DNA from: Aphis gossypii
Lineage: Eukaryota; Arthropoda; Insecta; Hemiptera; Aphididae
Length of the DNA stretch: 64,000 bases
Reading direction: 5' to 3'
NCBI RefSeq assembly: GCF_020184175.1
Contig: NC_065531.1
Span: 56,131,213 to 56,195,212, forward strand
This document shows, one piece after another, positions 51,452 to 64,000 of this stretch. How positions within the stretch are numbered: the stretch's first letter is position 1; every line of letters begins with the position of its first letter. The translations under genes and the position numbers were made by a program. The notes below the pieces were generated by a model, which was not told the origin of the DNA, made no database searches, and worked only from the letters and a program-made list of their open reading frames with translations.

Positions 51452-52169
51452 CAGGGATGGAAAATGTTTTTAAAAATCGTTGAAAAAAATCAAAAATGAA
51501 AACAAAAATAAATCATACCTCGAAAAAAATTAATATATAATAAGAATTATACTTTTGTTATAATTAAAAAAAATAAAAAATGTTATATTTATAAAATGTA
51601 TGATGAACATTAAGTTATAAAGAAAAAGTTATTCTTGTTTATAACTTAATATTATATTAAAATATTAAGTATTTATTAAATAAAAACAGCTTGTTTTATT
51701 TTATTTTTATCGGTGTTTATCTTTATTTTGTATTTAATATTTATTAATTAGTATTTTTGTTTCAATGCGTAAGAGCAAATTTTTAATTTTGATGTTAAGA
51801 AGTATTTTATACCTACAACTGTATGTTAATAGCTTCTAAGTTCAGGATAATTTTTATTATTTATTCTAAAAATAGTGTTTCACTTAACCCATGCGCTTTT
51901 ATAATTTAAAAGCATTTTAATTTAAAATTTTGAATTTTCTAATTTTTATATAAATTATGAATTATAATTTAAATTAAAATACCTATTAAAAACAATTAAT
52001 TATTTAAATATTTTATTTTTTGTATTTACCTATATTGTGTGGTACACTGATACTATAATAAATTATAAGAATATAAAAAAAAAACGAAAATGAAAGTATC
52101 AAAAAAGGTTTAAAAACATTAAACAAAAAATAACGAAAACGGAAAAATTAAAAACGTTTTCCATCCCTG
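51452..52169. mobile_element. hAT-type MITE (718 bp) with perfect 8-bp target duplication
   Basis: Terminal inverted repeats CAGGGATGGAAAA(t/c)GTTTTTAA at both ends, flanked on each side by the same octamer GTTTAAAC (51444-51451 and 52170-52177). An 8-bp duplication and CAGGG-type ends are diagnostic of the hAT superfamily. The interior is A/T-rich and non-coding, so the element depended on a transposase supplied elsewhere. The perfect duplication and well-kept ends indicate a fairly recent insertion. Confidence 0.9.
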
Positions 52170-52177
52170 GTTTAAAC

Positions 52178-53284
52178 TTAAAAATTTAATTTCCACTTTA
52201 TAATATTTACGCAGGCCTCAAAATAATAGTTATCTGTATAATTTTTATGTACCTATTATTATGGTTTTTGAGTTTTCGATTGCAAAGAACCTGATCTAAT
52301 GTTTTTACAATGGTTACCCATTATTCAAATAATCATTTTCAATTTAAAAATATTTTGGAAAAGTTGGGGGAAATGCTCAAATGCCCCAGCTTGTCCCCCT
52401 CCGTACGCTTTATGGACTGTATAATATGTATTCGTTTATGATACATTAATTGTGATTGAGTGAGAGATTACTATATGTACCTACTGGGGCAAGTTGATTT
52501 CTTGGGAAGTAAATGTCGGTCAAGCTTGATATTCATTTTATGTCAACTGCAGAGATTATGTTTTCTAGTCTGCATGTATTTTATTTATATGTTGTTGAAC
52601 AAAGATTATAGATTAGATGAGAGGTCTTTTGGAGATCTTGACATTCCTGCAGCTGCTATTTTAGACGTCATGTGCTCCCTTTACAGTTAAGGAGGGAATG
52701 CCTCTAATTAATAAAATTATTTTGATAGATCTGAAGCGGAAAGCACCGATGTAGAGTTAGATTTCCGTGTTGTTGATAGGTTCAAGCCTCAAACCTAACC
52801 CTCAAACTTCCACATAAATTAAACGCTGCCACTGAAAATATTCAGTTATCTAGTGGATCTCTCAGCTCCTGCGACCTGCATGTACATGTATTATACCTAT
52901 ATAGGTATGCATTTAGACACATAATAGTTTTTAAATATTTTAAGTACTACCTACTGTACGAATATTATCTAAATTCTAAATGTGTAAATGAGTTATGATT
53001 AGGACTCGGAAGTTGTAGGAGCTAAAAAAGGCAAAATATGCATGCAAATATGCACAAAAAAATTGTAAAATATGCATGAAAAAATGTTAAACATGCAAAC
53101 AAAATTAACCAACTTGATCAAGTTTGTGACAGAACACGGGACCGGCATCACGTAATCGCCGATAAGCCACACATGAACATCTGAACAGTATCTAGTTTTT
53201 AGTCTAATATATATATAAAAATAATAATATATATACTTAATATTATCACATTATTCATTTTAATTTTAAAATTTAACTTGTATA
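52178..53284. other. Intergenic stretch with a GC-richer patch
   Basis: 52440-52870 is less AT-rich than its flanks and has a short open frame at 52460-52690 with no recognisable domain. It may be a repeat remnant. No gene is called. Confidence 0.25.
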
Positions 53285-53452
53285 CAGGACTGCCCTTAGG
53301 GTTTTCGCCGACCTAATCAATTTTAACATTTCTATATACTAGATAATAATATAATAATTAAATCGATTTTGTTCATTCGAAATTTTCCATCCTTAAACTA
53401 GTGCCGCTCTATAAACGGCTGCCTATTTTGCTATCGCCTTGGGCCGGCCCTG
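53285..53452. mobile_element. Old small hAT-like element
   Basis: The left end reads CAGGACTGCCCTTAGGG and the right end, inverted, CAGGGCCGGCCCAAGGC, an imperfect terminal repeat of the CAGGGCCGG type found in hAT elements. Length is 168 bp. The flanks (cttgtata and catagtgc) do not match, as expected after decay. Confidence 0.45.
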
Positions 53453-54860
53453 CATAGTGCATATATATTTACAAATAATTAACTCCAATAATTTCTTAAC
53501 ATTATTTTAATTTTACCTATAATAGGTACTTTAATAATTAATTAACTAATTATATTTTTCAATTTTCGTTTCAAATATTTTTTAACATTCATTTTTATTA
53601 CACTATAAAAAAAAAACTATAAAATATTTTATACAATAAGTTTATGTGTTTTAGGTATATTTAGTAGCTTTAATATATAATTGAATGAAGTAACCTTCCA
53701 ACGAAGGCACTTCGGCGTGGTTGTGTTGATTTTCAGTGAATTAATAGGTCTTGACACCACTTACGTTTTAGATGCCTTTCAGGGTCACTAGAAAAGTATA
53801 GGGTCATAGGGTGTGGCTAGTTCCTTCATGAGTGGATTACGGTGGCTTTGGATATGAGTAAAATTGAATCTTTTGTTAAGAGTGTTGACGATTTTAAAGA
53901 TAAGAGGGATAAAGAGATCAAAATGAAGTATGTAATTGAAGTATAGTGTGGAATTTTAGTTTTTTGGCGGAGGCACTTTGACTGGAGAGTTTAAATACGA
54001 TTCATTTTAGAGGGTTTCCTAGGTCCAAATGAGTTTCAGGAAGGTTTTTTAATTAATATTTTGTTACGGAGATATTTGTATTTTGTGGTAAGGAGAAAAC
54101 AAAGTTATCGGAATCTATTATATAGAATAAGTGGTTTATTGCAGACGTGACTGATGTGAGGTAGGTACTGAGGTACCCATGTTAGAGGGCGGTCAAGATG
54201 TACATAGTTCAAATAATTTAAGATACTGTCGTTTTATTTCGCATATTTTAAATCTTAAAAAAAATCAGAGAAATTACTTTACTCATACTGGTGTAGTATA
54301 CTAGTATGGTCAGTATAGCTGTATAAATGTGGTTTATATATTTATATCTCGTCATTGAATACGACGCTGTAACGTGTTAGATTGAATTACCTATACATTA
54401 TAGGAATGTAGTTTTAAAATTTTTATCTTTCAAAGTTTAAACTGAGCGTATAATTTTGTTATCAACATACTTTGAAGAAATACTTATCAGTAATTCAAAT
54501 TTATTTTCATATAATTTTTTATCGATTTTGGTCGAAAATCGGTTTCACGAAGAAAATCACGGTTATACACTTATACTATAATACATTTCTGTCATTTTAA
54601 AAGTTTTTAGAACTGTTTTTATTGTCTTCTCAAAGATAACGAATAAAACTACCGACTGCAGGCGACTATGAACTAGACGTAATTTACTAATTTACTACCA
54701 GAAACCACCTTTAAAATGGAATATAGGTAAACAACGGATGAGAAAAATAAAACACGGTCATAATATTTGTAAGACGTTTACCACCGATCGCTCCGATCTG
54801 AAACTCATTTTCAGATAATAATATAATAATCGATATGATAATGTATGTCACGATCGTATA
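53453..54860. other. Intergenic stretch with coding-like scrap
   Basis: 53680-54200 is G-rich on the plus strand. A short open segment at about 53851-53945 (MSKIESFVKSVDDFKDKRDK, then a stop) has protein-like composition but no family that I recognise, and the flanking frames are broken. It is probably a dead mobile-element fragment. Confidence 0.25.
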
Positions 54861-54869
54861 ATCTTAAGT

Positions 54870-56388
54870 AATAATAATACGTGAACATTTTATTATAATA
54901 ATATTATTATTACAATAATAATAATAATAATATATTATAATATTATAGAAATATGGCCGTAAGACATCGGCGTCCGGCACTGTCTGTAGAGCGGGCGCAT
55001 ATCGTGGGGGACACGTCCAGACGAGCACACGATCACCGCCACCGCGGCGGCGAGTCGGTGGTCCCGTTTCCGTGCCATGTAATCCCGTCAGTGACGGGCG
55101 CGCGCGCTCAAACAGTGTTGCCAAGATTCCTCCACACGGACGGGCGGCGCGCGACGTGCACCTTGCGAACGGCGGCGGCGGCGATCTACAGACTCGAAGT
55201 CTCGAACCGCGACTGTTGTAATACTCTACGTACCGGGGACAGCGAGTCGTACGTGCACAGCGGCAGGCCACGCACGGGGCGTCCGGCACCAGCCAGCATT
55301 GCAGCGCACCGCGACAACGGCACTACCTACGGGGCCGCGGCGGCGGTGAGGTTACAATATATAGGAAACCACCTGACACGCCCCCACCGTTTTCCCAGTC
55401 ATCACAAAGGATCCGCCACTCTCCGTAGAGCTGCATCTTCTAATCAACCGAACGCGCGCGCACGTCACGTACACACACACACACACGCACACACACCACA
55501 TACGCATTAGTGCGCACACACACGCGCGCTTGAGACGCACGTACTCTACACTCACGATATATTATATTATTATTATTATTATTATATAGTTACAGATACA
55601 TTTTATTATTATTATTGTTTTTTTTTTTCGAATTTTTTTTATTTTATTTTATTTTCTCTTTTGTACGCCACTGACTGATGTGAATAACTTATTAGCGCTG
55701 CGCTGGCTCCTCTCGCGTACGGCTGGCTGACGGTGGTGTGTCTCGAAAGCGGATTCTCGTCAAACGATAATAATAATAATAATAACAACACCAATAGTAT
55801 CTAACGCAATATCGTATTATTATTATTGTTGTTGATTTATATTATAATATAATATTACGTTACCTATCCTCTGACGTTTGTGGGATTTTCGTTCCGCCGC
55901 CGCCACCGCCGACGTTGTTCCGTACGTATTATAGTAATTGTTTGAGACTTTTTTCGTCGTAATCGCGTCAATATGGCGTAGTGCCGCCGTTCGATTTCGT
56001 CTTCGTCGTCGAGCTGCCGCCGTTAACGGTATTGTCGTAGGTAGTTAAGTAGTTAGCCGTCGCACGGTTCAGTGTTAGTGCGATACATAGCTCCGCCAAT
56101 AATATTTACCATACATCATAAGATTGTTGTATTGTACCTAATCGCCAATAAATAGTGCGACCGGAGTTTTACTTTCGTTATTGTATCTGTAGTGCTTTTG
56201 GATTTCCAAAGTCTGTGCGTGTTACTGTTACCAAGTATCGTTCATTAGTGGTGTTGTAGTCGTTGGCGTGACCGTGAAAAAGAGTTGTCCCTGTTCCATG
56301 ACTTCGACGGATTTTTTATCAGCAATCCGACAACGGACAACACTCGGAGTTACCTTGTAGCGAACTAACGTCGCTCTTCTTAACAAAC
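54870..56388 (+). promoter_or_regulatory. GC-rich island, promoter and 5' UTR of unidentified gene
   Basis: A sharp change to CpG-rich sequence (about 54950-55560 and 55860-56390) in an AT-rich genome, edged by AAT/TAT trinucleotide runs (54885-54945, 55560-55615) and a CA repeat (about 55470-55500). It sits directly upstream of a start codon with a good context at 56389, so it is read as the promoter and long 5' UTR of that gene. A 185-codon plus-strand open frame (54953-55510) and a 141-codon frame on minus overlap here; both are rich in Arg, His and Ala, as GC-rich non-coding DNA gives by chance. Confidence 0.6.
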
Positions 56389-59300
56389 ATGACTACGTCC
56401 ATCAGGTCCATTCCGTCTGACAAGGTATGTCAATTTATATTATTTAATTGTTTTTGACATCATTAATAGGATAAAAAAACTGACTGTTTTATTAGAAAGT
56501 ACCTATGTGTTTTAATATGCACATTGATTTTATCTATTTGTATATGTACTATAGAGTTGTCTAAACATTTCAATATTGTAATTTACAGTGTAAGACAAGT
56601 ACTCGTCAGTCGTCGTTGTTTGCATATTGTTGTACATGATATGAACCTTAATATCATACCTATAGATACTTACCTAGTTTTATTAAATACAACTATCCAG
56701 GATATTAAATTTTTTGTGGATTGCATAAACTAATTTAAAGAGAAAGTCTACCAGTTCTTTCATTTTTATTATGTAGGCATAGAAATGATTTTTACTATCA
56801 AAAATAAATTATAACAAACACAATTATAAATAATTTTGCCACAAAGTTAAATATTTGCTATGATTACCTAATATTTAATATCTTTCAGTATAGGTACCAG
56901 GTACCTGGTACCTATTAATATTGTAAATTAATTATGGTTGATTTTCAGTAATTTTAAAAATTAAAAGAAAATACAAAATGTTAAGTAGGTAGGTGCTTAT
57001 ATGATTGCCCTTATAAGTATGTTATGAATGTTTTTTGTTGATCTATTGAGGATTGTATGTTTAAATATGATTAAACATTTTGAAGTAAACTCCATCAAGT
57101 CAAATAAAAAAAATAAACTCATTCAAAATCAATACATTTTTCTGTACCTAGTTAGTTAATCAGGTATCAGGTTTAGTCTAATAATTAAGCCTATAGACAA
57201 TACAACAATAATTTGTAGGTATAGCCGTATAGGTATACATTTATTTATTTTTGTTTTAATGATGATTATATAATATAAAAAAATTAATTTAACAATTATA
57301 ATTCTGCTTAAGTATTTTATGATTTTTAATAATTATATTTCAATCATTTAAAATACTCAATTATAAGTAGACATTGTTTTTTTATTATTATTATTTTAGG
57401 TCATGTTTTAATGTACCTAATAATTACTTATTTTGATTGTGTGATGGTAAAGACACATCAATGTAGCATCATAAAGCTGCCACATGTAATATTTTTCATT
57501 GATAGATGATGACATTTTACAGTTATTATAACAGTTGTGTTATTAATGAGGTGTCCTCGATACTGTCTATCAATATATTATTAAATTATTTATTAGGTAC
57601 CTATCTAATTAATTTTGGTGTTTATTGCATGTAACATAATTATAATGTAGGTCTTTAATTGTTATCTATGTAGATACATATTATATTGGTATAGGCCTAA
57701 GTGGCTGAGTATAGACTATAGAATTTATCTAAGATTTGATGTAGATAGATAGGTATTATATTTTAAAAATTATTTTCATAACTAGTTTGGTGAACTTAAA
57801 GTGTATATGATTTGTAACATATAATACCTTTTTTATTTAAGGGACAATAAAATAACTTTGAAATATATGAATTTATGAGTATACCTATTTAGAAGGTTCT
57901 TAGAAAAGTAGAAAGTATTATGTTATATATTTTTATAATAATTTTATTGTATAAATTTTTCAATAGATTTTTTTTTACTAACAAAACAGGAAATAGTTAC
58001 CTAATTAAATTTATCAAGAAAAATTTGATTAGACCACACTATTTTTTTTATAAAATATTTTATGACTTATGAACAATGTACCGATAATATTATTTTCTAA
58101 TTTAAAGTGGTACATTGAGTCATTGAGTGATAGTGAAAACTATTAAAAAAAAAATTGTTAAGTATCTATTTACTTAAATAATTTTACGTTGTATTAAAAT
58201 TTCAACCAGATAATAGTTAAAATTTGACACAAATAAACGATAGTTACAAGTTAATGGGGGTAAATCAAGTCTATAAATTAAACTCAATCAACCATTGTAA
58301 AACCAATATTTTGTTGTCATATTTTGAATATTTATTAAAAGAATAGAAAATAGTGATAATTTAGTAGATTACAGTAATTCTTAACTTCTTCCAAGTTTCA
58401 ATAAAATTATTATTATATCAAAAGAACATTTTTAAGTAACTAGCAAAGAAATTAATTTATTGTTGTAAAACATTGGTTTAAGATTATTACCTATGACCAT
58501 AATTTACAATAGGTACACTCAATAATATAGCTAAATAATAATTGTTAAAATAATTCTATTTTAGGTTTCAGTAAATTCAAATTCTTAAAAATTTAAATTT
58601 CTTTCATCATAAGTTGTTAAGTCATTTGCTTATCATTAATATCTTTTGAGAATAGAACTACAGGATCACCATAATAATTAATAGTTAATAGTTACAGTAG
58701 TTTTACAGTTTTACCTATAGATTTATAGTGTAGTCAATATTTGCATATTTATTGATAATCTATTCTTTAGAATAGAGGGGGGGGTAATATTTTTACATAA
58801 CAAGTAATTTTGTATCATTGTTAATATTTATTTGCTTCTTTTTAGGTAAAAATTGCATTTTTAGTTCTGAAACCTTAACATTTTATTGTAGGTATACTAA
58901 CTATATTTAAATAATTGATATTGATTATCTTTTTATTATTGTTCAAGTTCAAATTATATTCTCATAACAATGTTGTAAGGGATAGGTGTTTTAAACAATT
59001 TTATTTTAATATCTTCTATTTTTATTCTTACCATCATTAACAAAATTTGATTTTATGTTTAAGAGTATTAAAAGTTTTATATGTATTTATATTTTATATA
59101 TGTGTTTTTAATTTTAGAGTAACAAAAATGGAAATAATTTATCATTTATAAATAAATTGTAGTGATTCTGACACTTCTATTTAAGCATTGTAGTTATAGT
59201 TAGCTAGTAGCTATTATGTTAGTAGTATACTTAGCATTTAATTTATAGTAAGTTAGTGAATAGTGACTTCAATTTACATAGGTAAATTATAAATGCATAT

Positions 59301-62300
59301 TTCAAGTTTTTATTTGATCATTGTTGATTTGTTTGTTTGTGTTTTCATTTTATATTTTATACAAGCACTTAAGCGCTCGGCAGTCTAGTTAATTGTTAAA
59401 TTGGATTCTTAAAATAATGTTGTTATTATTGATATATTTTTTTATGTTTTAATTTTGACTATACACAATAATATGTATATGGAATATTATGTACGTATAT
59501 ATGTATTTATTGTTGGGTGTACTTAATTATTATGTGTTATCTACAAATATAATTATTATTTAGGTAGGTAGATAATTAAAGATGAAGTCATCTTAATTGC
59601 ATTTAAATATATTGATAACTATAATTAGCATATTTTTACAATACATACACATATATAATATTTGTAATAAATATATTGATATAAATTATGAAAATATTTT
59701 TTAATATTTTTAGTATATTTGATTATAGTAGGTACATTTTATATTCATTTTTTGATATTTGTTATTTAATTTCAAATTTTAAATGATGTTAAATAGTAAT
59801 TACTTTTTAAGTTATTTACATATTAACAAGATGTACATGTTGTTAATTGATGCACATTTTTTGTATAATAATTCATAGGTGTAACTACCTATAATCTTTT
59901 GAAAAACAGCTAAATAATAGTAGCTATTCTAAAAAACTCAATTTATTTTTTGTTATATCATATTTAGTAACACTTGTCTATTTAAAAGTATAAATACATA
60001 CCTATATTTTACATATTATTTTTATTTATTACAAAATAAAGACATAGACACCACTGTTTTGGTTAATCTCACGAGTATTTTATATTAAATTTAAAAGCAT
60101 AACTATTATTTTATCCAAAAGATGATTCTGGAAGACTAAGATTTTTAAAGAATAGAGAATCACTATTAGAGACTTTTTAAAACTAAATATTAGTACTTAA
60201 TATTAAATTTGTAATTAATGGGGCTCGAATTTATGTGTATATATATTTACTGTTACTAGATAATTTAATTTAGGCAATGGATAATTTCATTTCAAATAAT
60301 TTGTAATATAATGATATATACATATTGATATAATATATTTTTAAATATTTCTCACTAATTCCATTTTTTCTTATATATTAACTCAATTTTAATATACATT
60401 GTATATTTGCATAATTTTAAGCCTAACAATGACTTGAGTTCAAAGAATAGGACTCATAGAAGCTATAGAGAACATAGAATAAATACAAGAATCATTTGGA
60501 GTGGCTGTTTAAGAAAAAATGCACAGAGTATTAAATAAAAATCTTGTTTTAAAGTCCGTAAAATTAATCAGAGATATCTATTGTGAAAAAAATGAGACAT
60601 TATTGCAGACTAAAATAACTGTTTGGACATTGCATAAATGAAAATTGCACGAATTACATCGAAGTTGAGTGTTTCTTCAGTTGGTATAAATCTATGTTAC
60701 AGTCAAATCATAGAGCATTCAATTTTGACAATTTGTCTAATATGTTTATTGTTTATAGTATCTCATTTCATTGCTATCAATATCAAGAAGAATAGGTTCA
60801 ATTTAATTGCCTTAATTCTTTTGTAATTTTTTATAGCTTTCAATATTTTCATTTTTTTTTATCACATATTTTATTATAATTTATAAAGTGATTTTTTTAT
60901 TGCACATATATTGTACATGTTTTGGTTATTTTAATATATAAATCCGAGCCCTAACAATTAATCATTATTATTATTTTATAATAGGTATTATAATAATTAA
61001 TAATAGATAATTATTAAATACTATCTATTAAAATTTGATATCACTTGATTTTTTTTTACGTCCAAAATGCTTATGAATCTGGTTTTAAATAATGCTTTTA
61101 ATTCTGAAAATTTTTTATCTATTTAATTTGCTTTTCAGTGATAGGCGGAAGTTTTTTTTGTTCTGGAATTTAAATTTTTATCAATGTTTAAAAAAATAGT
61201 TAACAATTGAATGAAAAAATGCTAAAACCGATTTATTAGAAGAATAAATGATGACTTAAAAACAGTTTTAAAAATTAAAATCTGTGCTTTAAACTTTAAA
61301 GACATGCTACATGAACATGAATACGTCCTCCATGCGTTGGTTAAAAATAATATTGATAGGCGTTAGGTAGTAGCGGTGCAGCCTGCTGATAGTTATATTG
61401 AACATTAGTGCATTTATCAATTATTTATGATTGTTATACGTAGTATTTTATTGAAATTTTCCATGGATAAACGTTCTTAACAATTATTTTTGTTTTTCAT
61501 TGATATTTCAAATAATAATCTCTGTAATAAGTAATAACCTAACTTATTTCATACTTGAAACTTTCTAACTTAAACCATTATTTAAGGGTTACGTTCCATA
61601 TAATATTATGTTTAAAAAATCAGCCCCCACCCCATTGGTCAAATTGTGTGATCGACACTGAGAGTACATTAAATGTAATTTAATAAAAAAAAAAAATGAA
61701 ATTTGTAATGAAATTTTCACGAAAAAAAAAATCGAAAAAGTCGATACGACAATTACGTACCCTGGCGATTGGCGATGTCGTATATTGTATATTTGTATAA
61801 GTATATTATATAAACGGAGTTAATCTGATGATAAAATACCGTTATTTATAATGAAAGCATTTACACAGACATTTACATATAAAAATATAAATATTATGTT
61901 TCATACAATTTTAAATATCTCTATAAAATATTTCATTTAAAATTAGTTTGGCAATAATTATTTTTCAAAATTGTTATTAATTTACAAGGTTATTGTATTA
62001 TTTTACATAACTTTTATTTATTAATATTATTTAATTTATAAATGTGATGTCTTCTGAATTCTGATACATCCGGTATGTACGGACTGATTCTAAAATGTAT
62101 TGCACCAGCACCATACACTGTTCTCCAGGAGGTCTTAACATTTGTATCTACAATCTATTATTATTTATTTAATGACCCAGATGCCATTGAAATGTATTAT
62201 TGTTATGTAAAATACGTGTCATGTTTTAGTTTATTTTAACAGTCAATGCGTTTTATTTTTATATGTATATTATATATTTATAAACATATAAATAAAATGT

Positions 62301-63705
62301 AATATCTATTTTTAATTTACAATGTCTATTGTACAGACGTAGCTCGTAGATAGTATTAACACTTATTTATATTTATGATTTTTTTTTTTTAACGCGAACA
62401 TATTATGATGTATGCACAATAGATTTTGATATACCTATCACCTATGTCACAAATATATTAAGGGATCCATTGATAATATTATAAAATTAAAAAAATATAT
62501 ATTTTTGTCTTTTATTTTTATTTACACAAATAACCATAAACTTGATTTTAATTGGTATCTTAAAACAAAATATTTAGTAGGTTCTTAATATTTTATACCT
62601 AAAATATAGAAAAAAAAAATAGTAAATTCTAGCTTAAGAATAATATACCAGTTTATTAATCTTTTAAATATTATTGTTAGGTAGTATTTAATTTTATCCT
62701 CGATTTTATCTTAATAATACGATTTTTAAGATTTCTATTTAGTTTATATCTTTGTTGTGCAATTTTGCAAAAAATATAATAATATAGGTACAGATTTTAC
62801 AAGGTTATCTATTATGCGTAGGTATATTGATTTTATTTTGTTCAAGAAGTCCATTTAATGTCTATGATATTTATGAAAAATAATATGATCGAGATAATGT
62901 CAGTTAATATACCTTATATTTATTGAAAAACAAATATTTTTTTCATTCTTAGATAAACTGTTTGAATTAGATTTCTACTCGATAGACGATAATATTATGT
63001 GCCTTTGTGTATATAATATTGCTTATTATATTATGCTATTCAAAAAGTATTATTTTTCTTAATATTTTTATACTGTGACCAATTTTCTTAGACTTAAACA
63101 ATAAACTAACGTCCAACAGATTAATGTAATTCTAAACAATTTTTTATTCGAAGATATTAAACGTATTATTTTTAATAAAATGTTAAAACTTAATAAGATA
63201 TAAATTTAATAAAAAAAAAACAAAAGATTAAGTAGTTCGATTTGATACCTGGTATTTAAATATGTATGTAGATAGTTACATTGTAAATGCTTTAATTTAA
63301 TTTAATTTTTTTTTTCATAAATATTAGTAAATTCAAGTTAAAATGATTCATGAACTACAATTTTCAATTACAATCATTTTCTTATATAATATAATATAGG
63401 TACTTAATATTGATCTTATAAATTCTTTAATATGTTTATTATAAGTTACATAAAAATACGTTTATATCTTATATTAAGTATAATTTATTGATGTTTAATA
63501 GTTACACAAATACATAGTCATATTGACATATTTTTTTATTTTATAAAGTATTTATTTTCTTTCCTATTTTAAGAATGAATTAAAAAAAGCCTTTTGTTGT
63601 CTGTAAGGTGTTTTGTCGACTGTTAGGTATCAGCAGTTTTTTCCCTTCCTTTTGTCTCTTAGTCTACCACAGAACCGTCAGAATATCGATTGCGCCCTTC
63701 ACCCG
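56389..63705 (+). CDS. 5' part of an unidentified gene (first two coding exons)
   Basis: Exon 1 codes MTTSIRSIPSDK (56389-56424), start context aaacATGa, donor AAG|gtatgt. Exon 2 (63663-63705) follows the strong acceptor tcccttccttttgtctcttag and codes STTEPSEYRLRPSP, with donor CCCG|gtaggt in phase 1. The intron is 7.2 kb. Ser/Thr/Pro-rich text suggests a disordered N-terminus; I do not recognise the family. If the second donor is not used, the frame continues PGRFRSLSPSLLPWD to a stop at 63748-63750, with AATAAA about 65 nt later (63819), which would make a very short alternative product. The link between the two exons rests on phase, splice-site strength and codon-like composition only. 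The gene continues beyond the window. Confidence 0.55.
56425..60212 (+). other. Large intron, left part
   Basis: AT-rich sequence with no gene recognised. It contains a perfect 26-bp palindrome at 56890-56915 and many 'taggtacct' words. Confidence 0.4.
56890..56915. repeat. Perfect 26-bp palindrome with three GGTACC words
   Basis: The sequence ATAGGTACCAGGT and its exact inverse meet without a spacer, embedding GGTACC three times. It can extrude as a cruciform. Confidence 0.9.
60213..60959. mobile_element. TIR element (about 745 bp) in the large intron
   Basis: The left end near 60213 reads aattaatggggctcgaattta and the right end, inverted, aattgttagggctcggattta: an imperfect terminal repeat of about 20 bp with a GGGCTCG core. 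The interior is A/T-rich and has no transposase; the open frame at 60638-60826 looks random. Target duplication is not clear, so the superfamily is unassigned (hAT-like ends). Confidence 0.5.
60960..63662 (+). other. Large intron, right part
   Basis: AT-rich with no gene recognised. A GC-richer patch at 61610-61790 may be a repeat fragment. Confidence 0.35.
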
Positions 63706-64000
63706 GTAGGTTTCGTTCTCTTTCTCCCTCCCTTTTGCCTTGGGACTGAGCCCCGGTGACCCATTTCCGTCGAGCAGGACCACCCTTTTTGCAACAGACG
63801 TGTTCTATTTCCGAGAATAAACTTCAAACGAATGATTAAAAACTATCAAAAAATAATTAATTAATTGTATTTGTATAATGAATAAACCCTTTAATTTTGT
63901 ATCTGTAAAATTAATAATTTAAAAAATATGTAGGTACTCTCATGTTAATTTTTGAGAAATATCTAAATTTACTAAGTATTCCTATTTTACAAGACAATTT
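63706..64000 (+). other. Sequence after exon 2 of the unidentified gene
   Basis: The first 120 nt are pyrimidine-rich and GC-rich compared with the intron and may be either the start of the next intron or a retained terminal exon. It then returns to A/T-rich sequence. Confidence 0.35.

Noticed and set aside
54953..55510. 185-codon plus-strand open frame in the GC-rich island (and a 141-codon frame on minus)
   Set aside because: Overlapping long frames on both strands in CpG-rich DNA, with Arg/His/Ala composition and an ending in a CA repeat, are expected by chance; no domain is visible.
1..64000. CRISPR arrays, bacterial operons, tRNA or rRNA genes
   Set aside because: No regularly spaced repeats, ribosome-binding sites, or recognisable tRNA/rRNA sequence were seen; the window is plainly eukaryotic. 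A tRNAscan run would be needed to exclude tRNAs fully.

Overview
This is a very AT-rich (by eye roughly 75-80% A+T), intron-rich animal nuclear window. Gene content (Rab30, PCF11, mitochondrial AsnRS, CYFIP/Sra-1, WDR55), short GT-AG introns of about 60 nt mixed with multi-kilobase ones, abundant short TIR transposons and decayed LINEs suggest an insect. The frequent 'taggtacct'-type words and the repeat families make an aphid or close hemipteran relative my best guess (inference, no search run).

Layout: 1-4.8 kb, Rab30 on the minus strand (5 coding exons, 201 aa). 4.8-14 kb, a repeat-rich spacer: a 1.5 kb TIR-bounded element with 546-bp internal tandem repeats, a decayed coding-like stretch, and serial duplications of a promoter-like segment next to PCF11, the last split by a 1.6 kb TIR element. 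14-32 kb, PCF11 on the plus strand (13 coding exons, about 1,830 aa). 33-34.9 kb, NARS2 on minus (3 exons, 477 aa), convergent with PCF11. 36-41.6 kb, CYFIP/Sra-1 on plus (12 coding exons, 1,285 aa), divergent from NARS2, with one GC-AG intron and a dead LINE fragment in another. 42.4-44.4 kb, WDR55 on minus (7 coding exons, about 454 aa). 44.4-54.9 kb, gene-poor, holding a second copy of the TIR repeat family, a LINE RNase-H remnant and a clean hAT-type MITE with perfect 8-bp target duplication. 54.9-56.4 kb, a GC-rich island and the first coding exon of an unidentified plus-strand gene, whose second exon lies 7.2 kb away at 63.66 kb; the gene runs out of the window.

The protein genes are unrelated housekeeping functions: Golgi trafficking (Rab30), mRNA 3' end formation and transcription termination (PCF11), mitochondrial translation (NARS2), WAVE-complex actin control (CYFIP) and ribosome biogenesis (WDR55). 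They alternate in divergent and convergent pairs and do not form a pathway. I found no convincing novel multi-gene system. The most interesting signals are the promoter-like duplications beside PCF11, a reading-phase conflict in a PCF11 intron, the GC-AG intron and a 23-residue insert in CYFIP, and several precisely delimited non-autonomous transposons. Exon joins were worked out by hand from splice signals, phase and remembered family sequences; none was checked against RNA.
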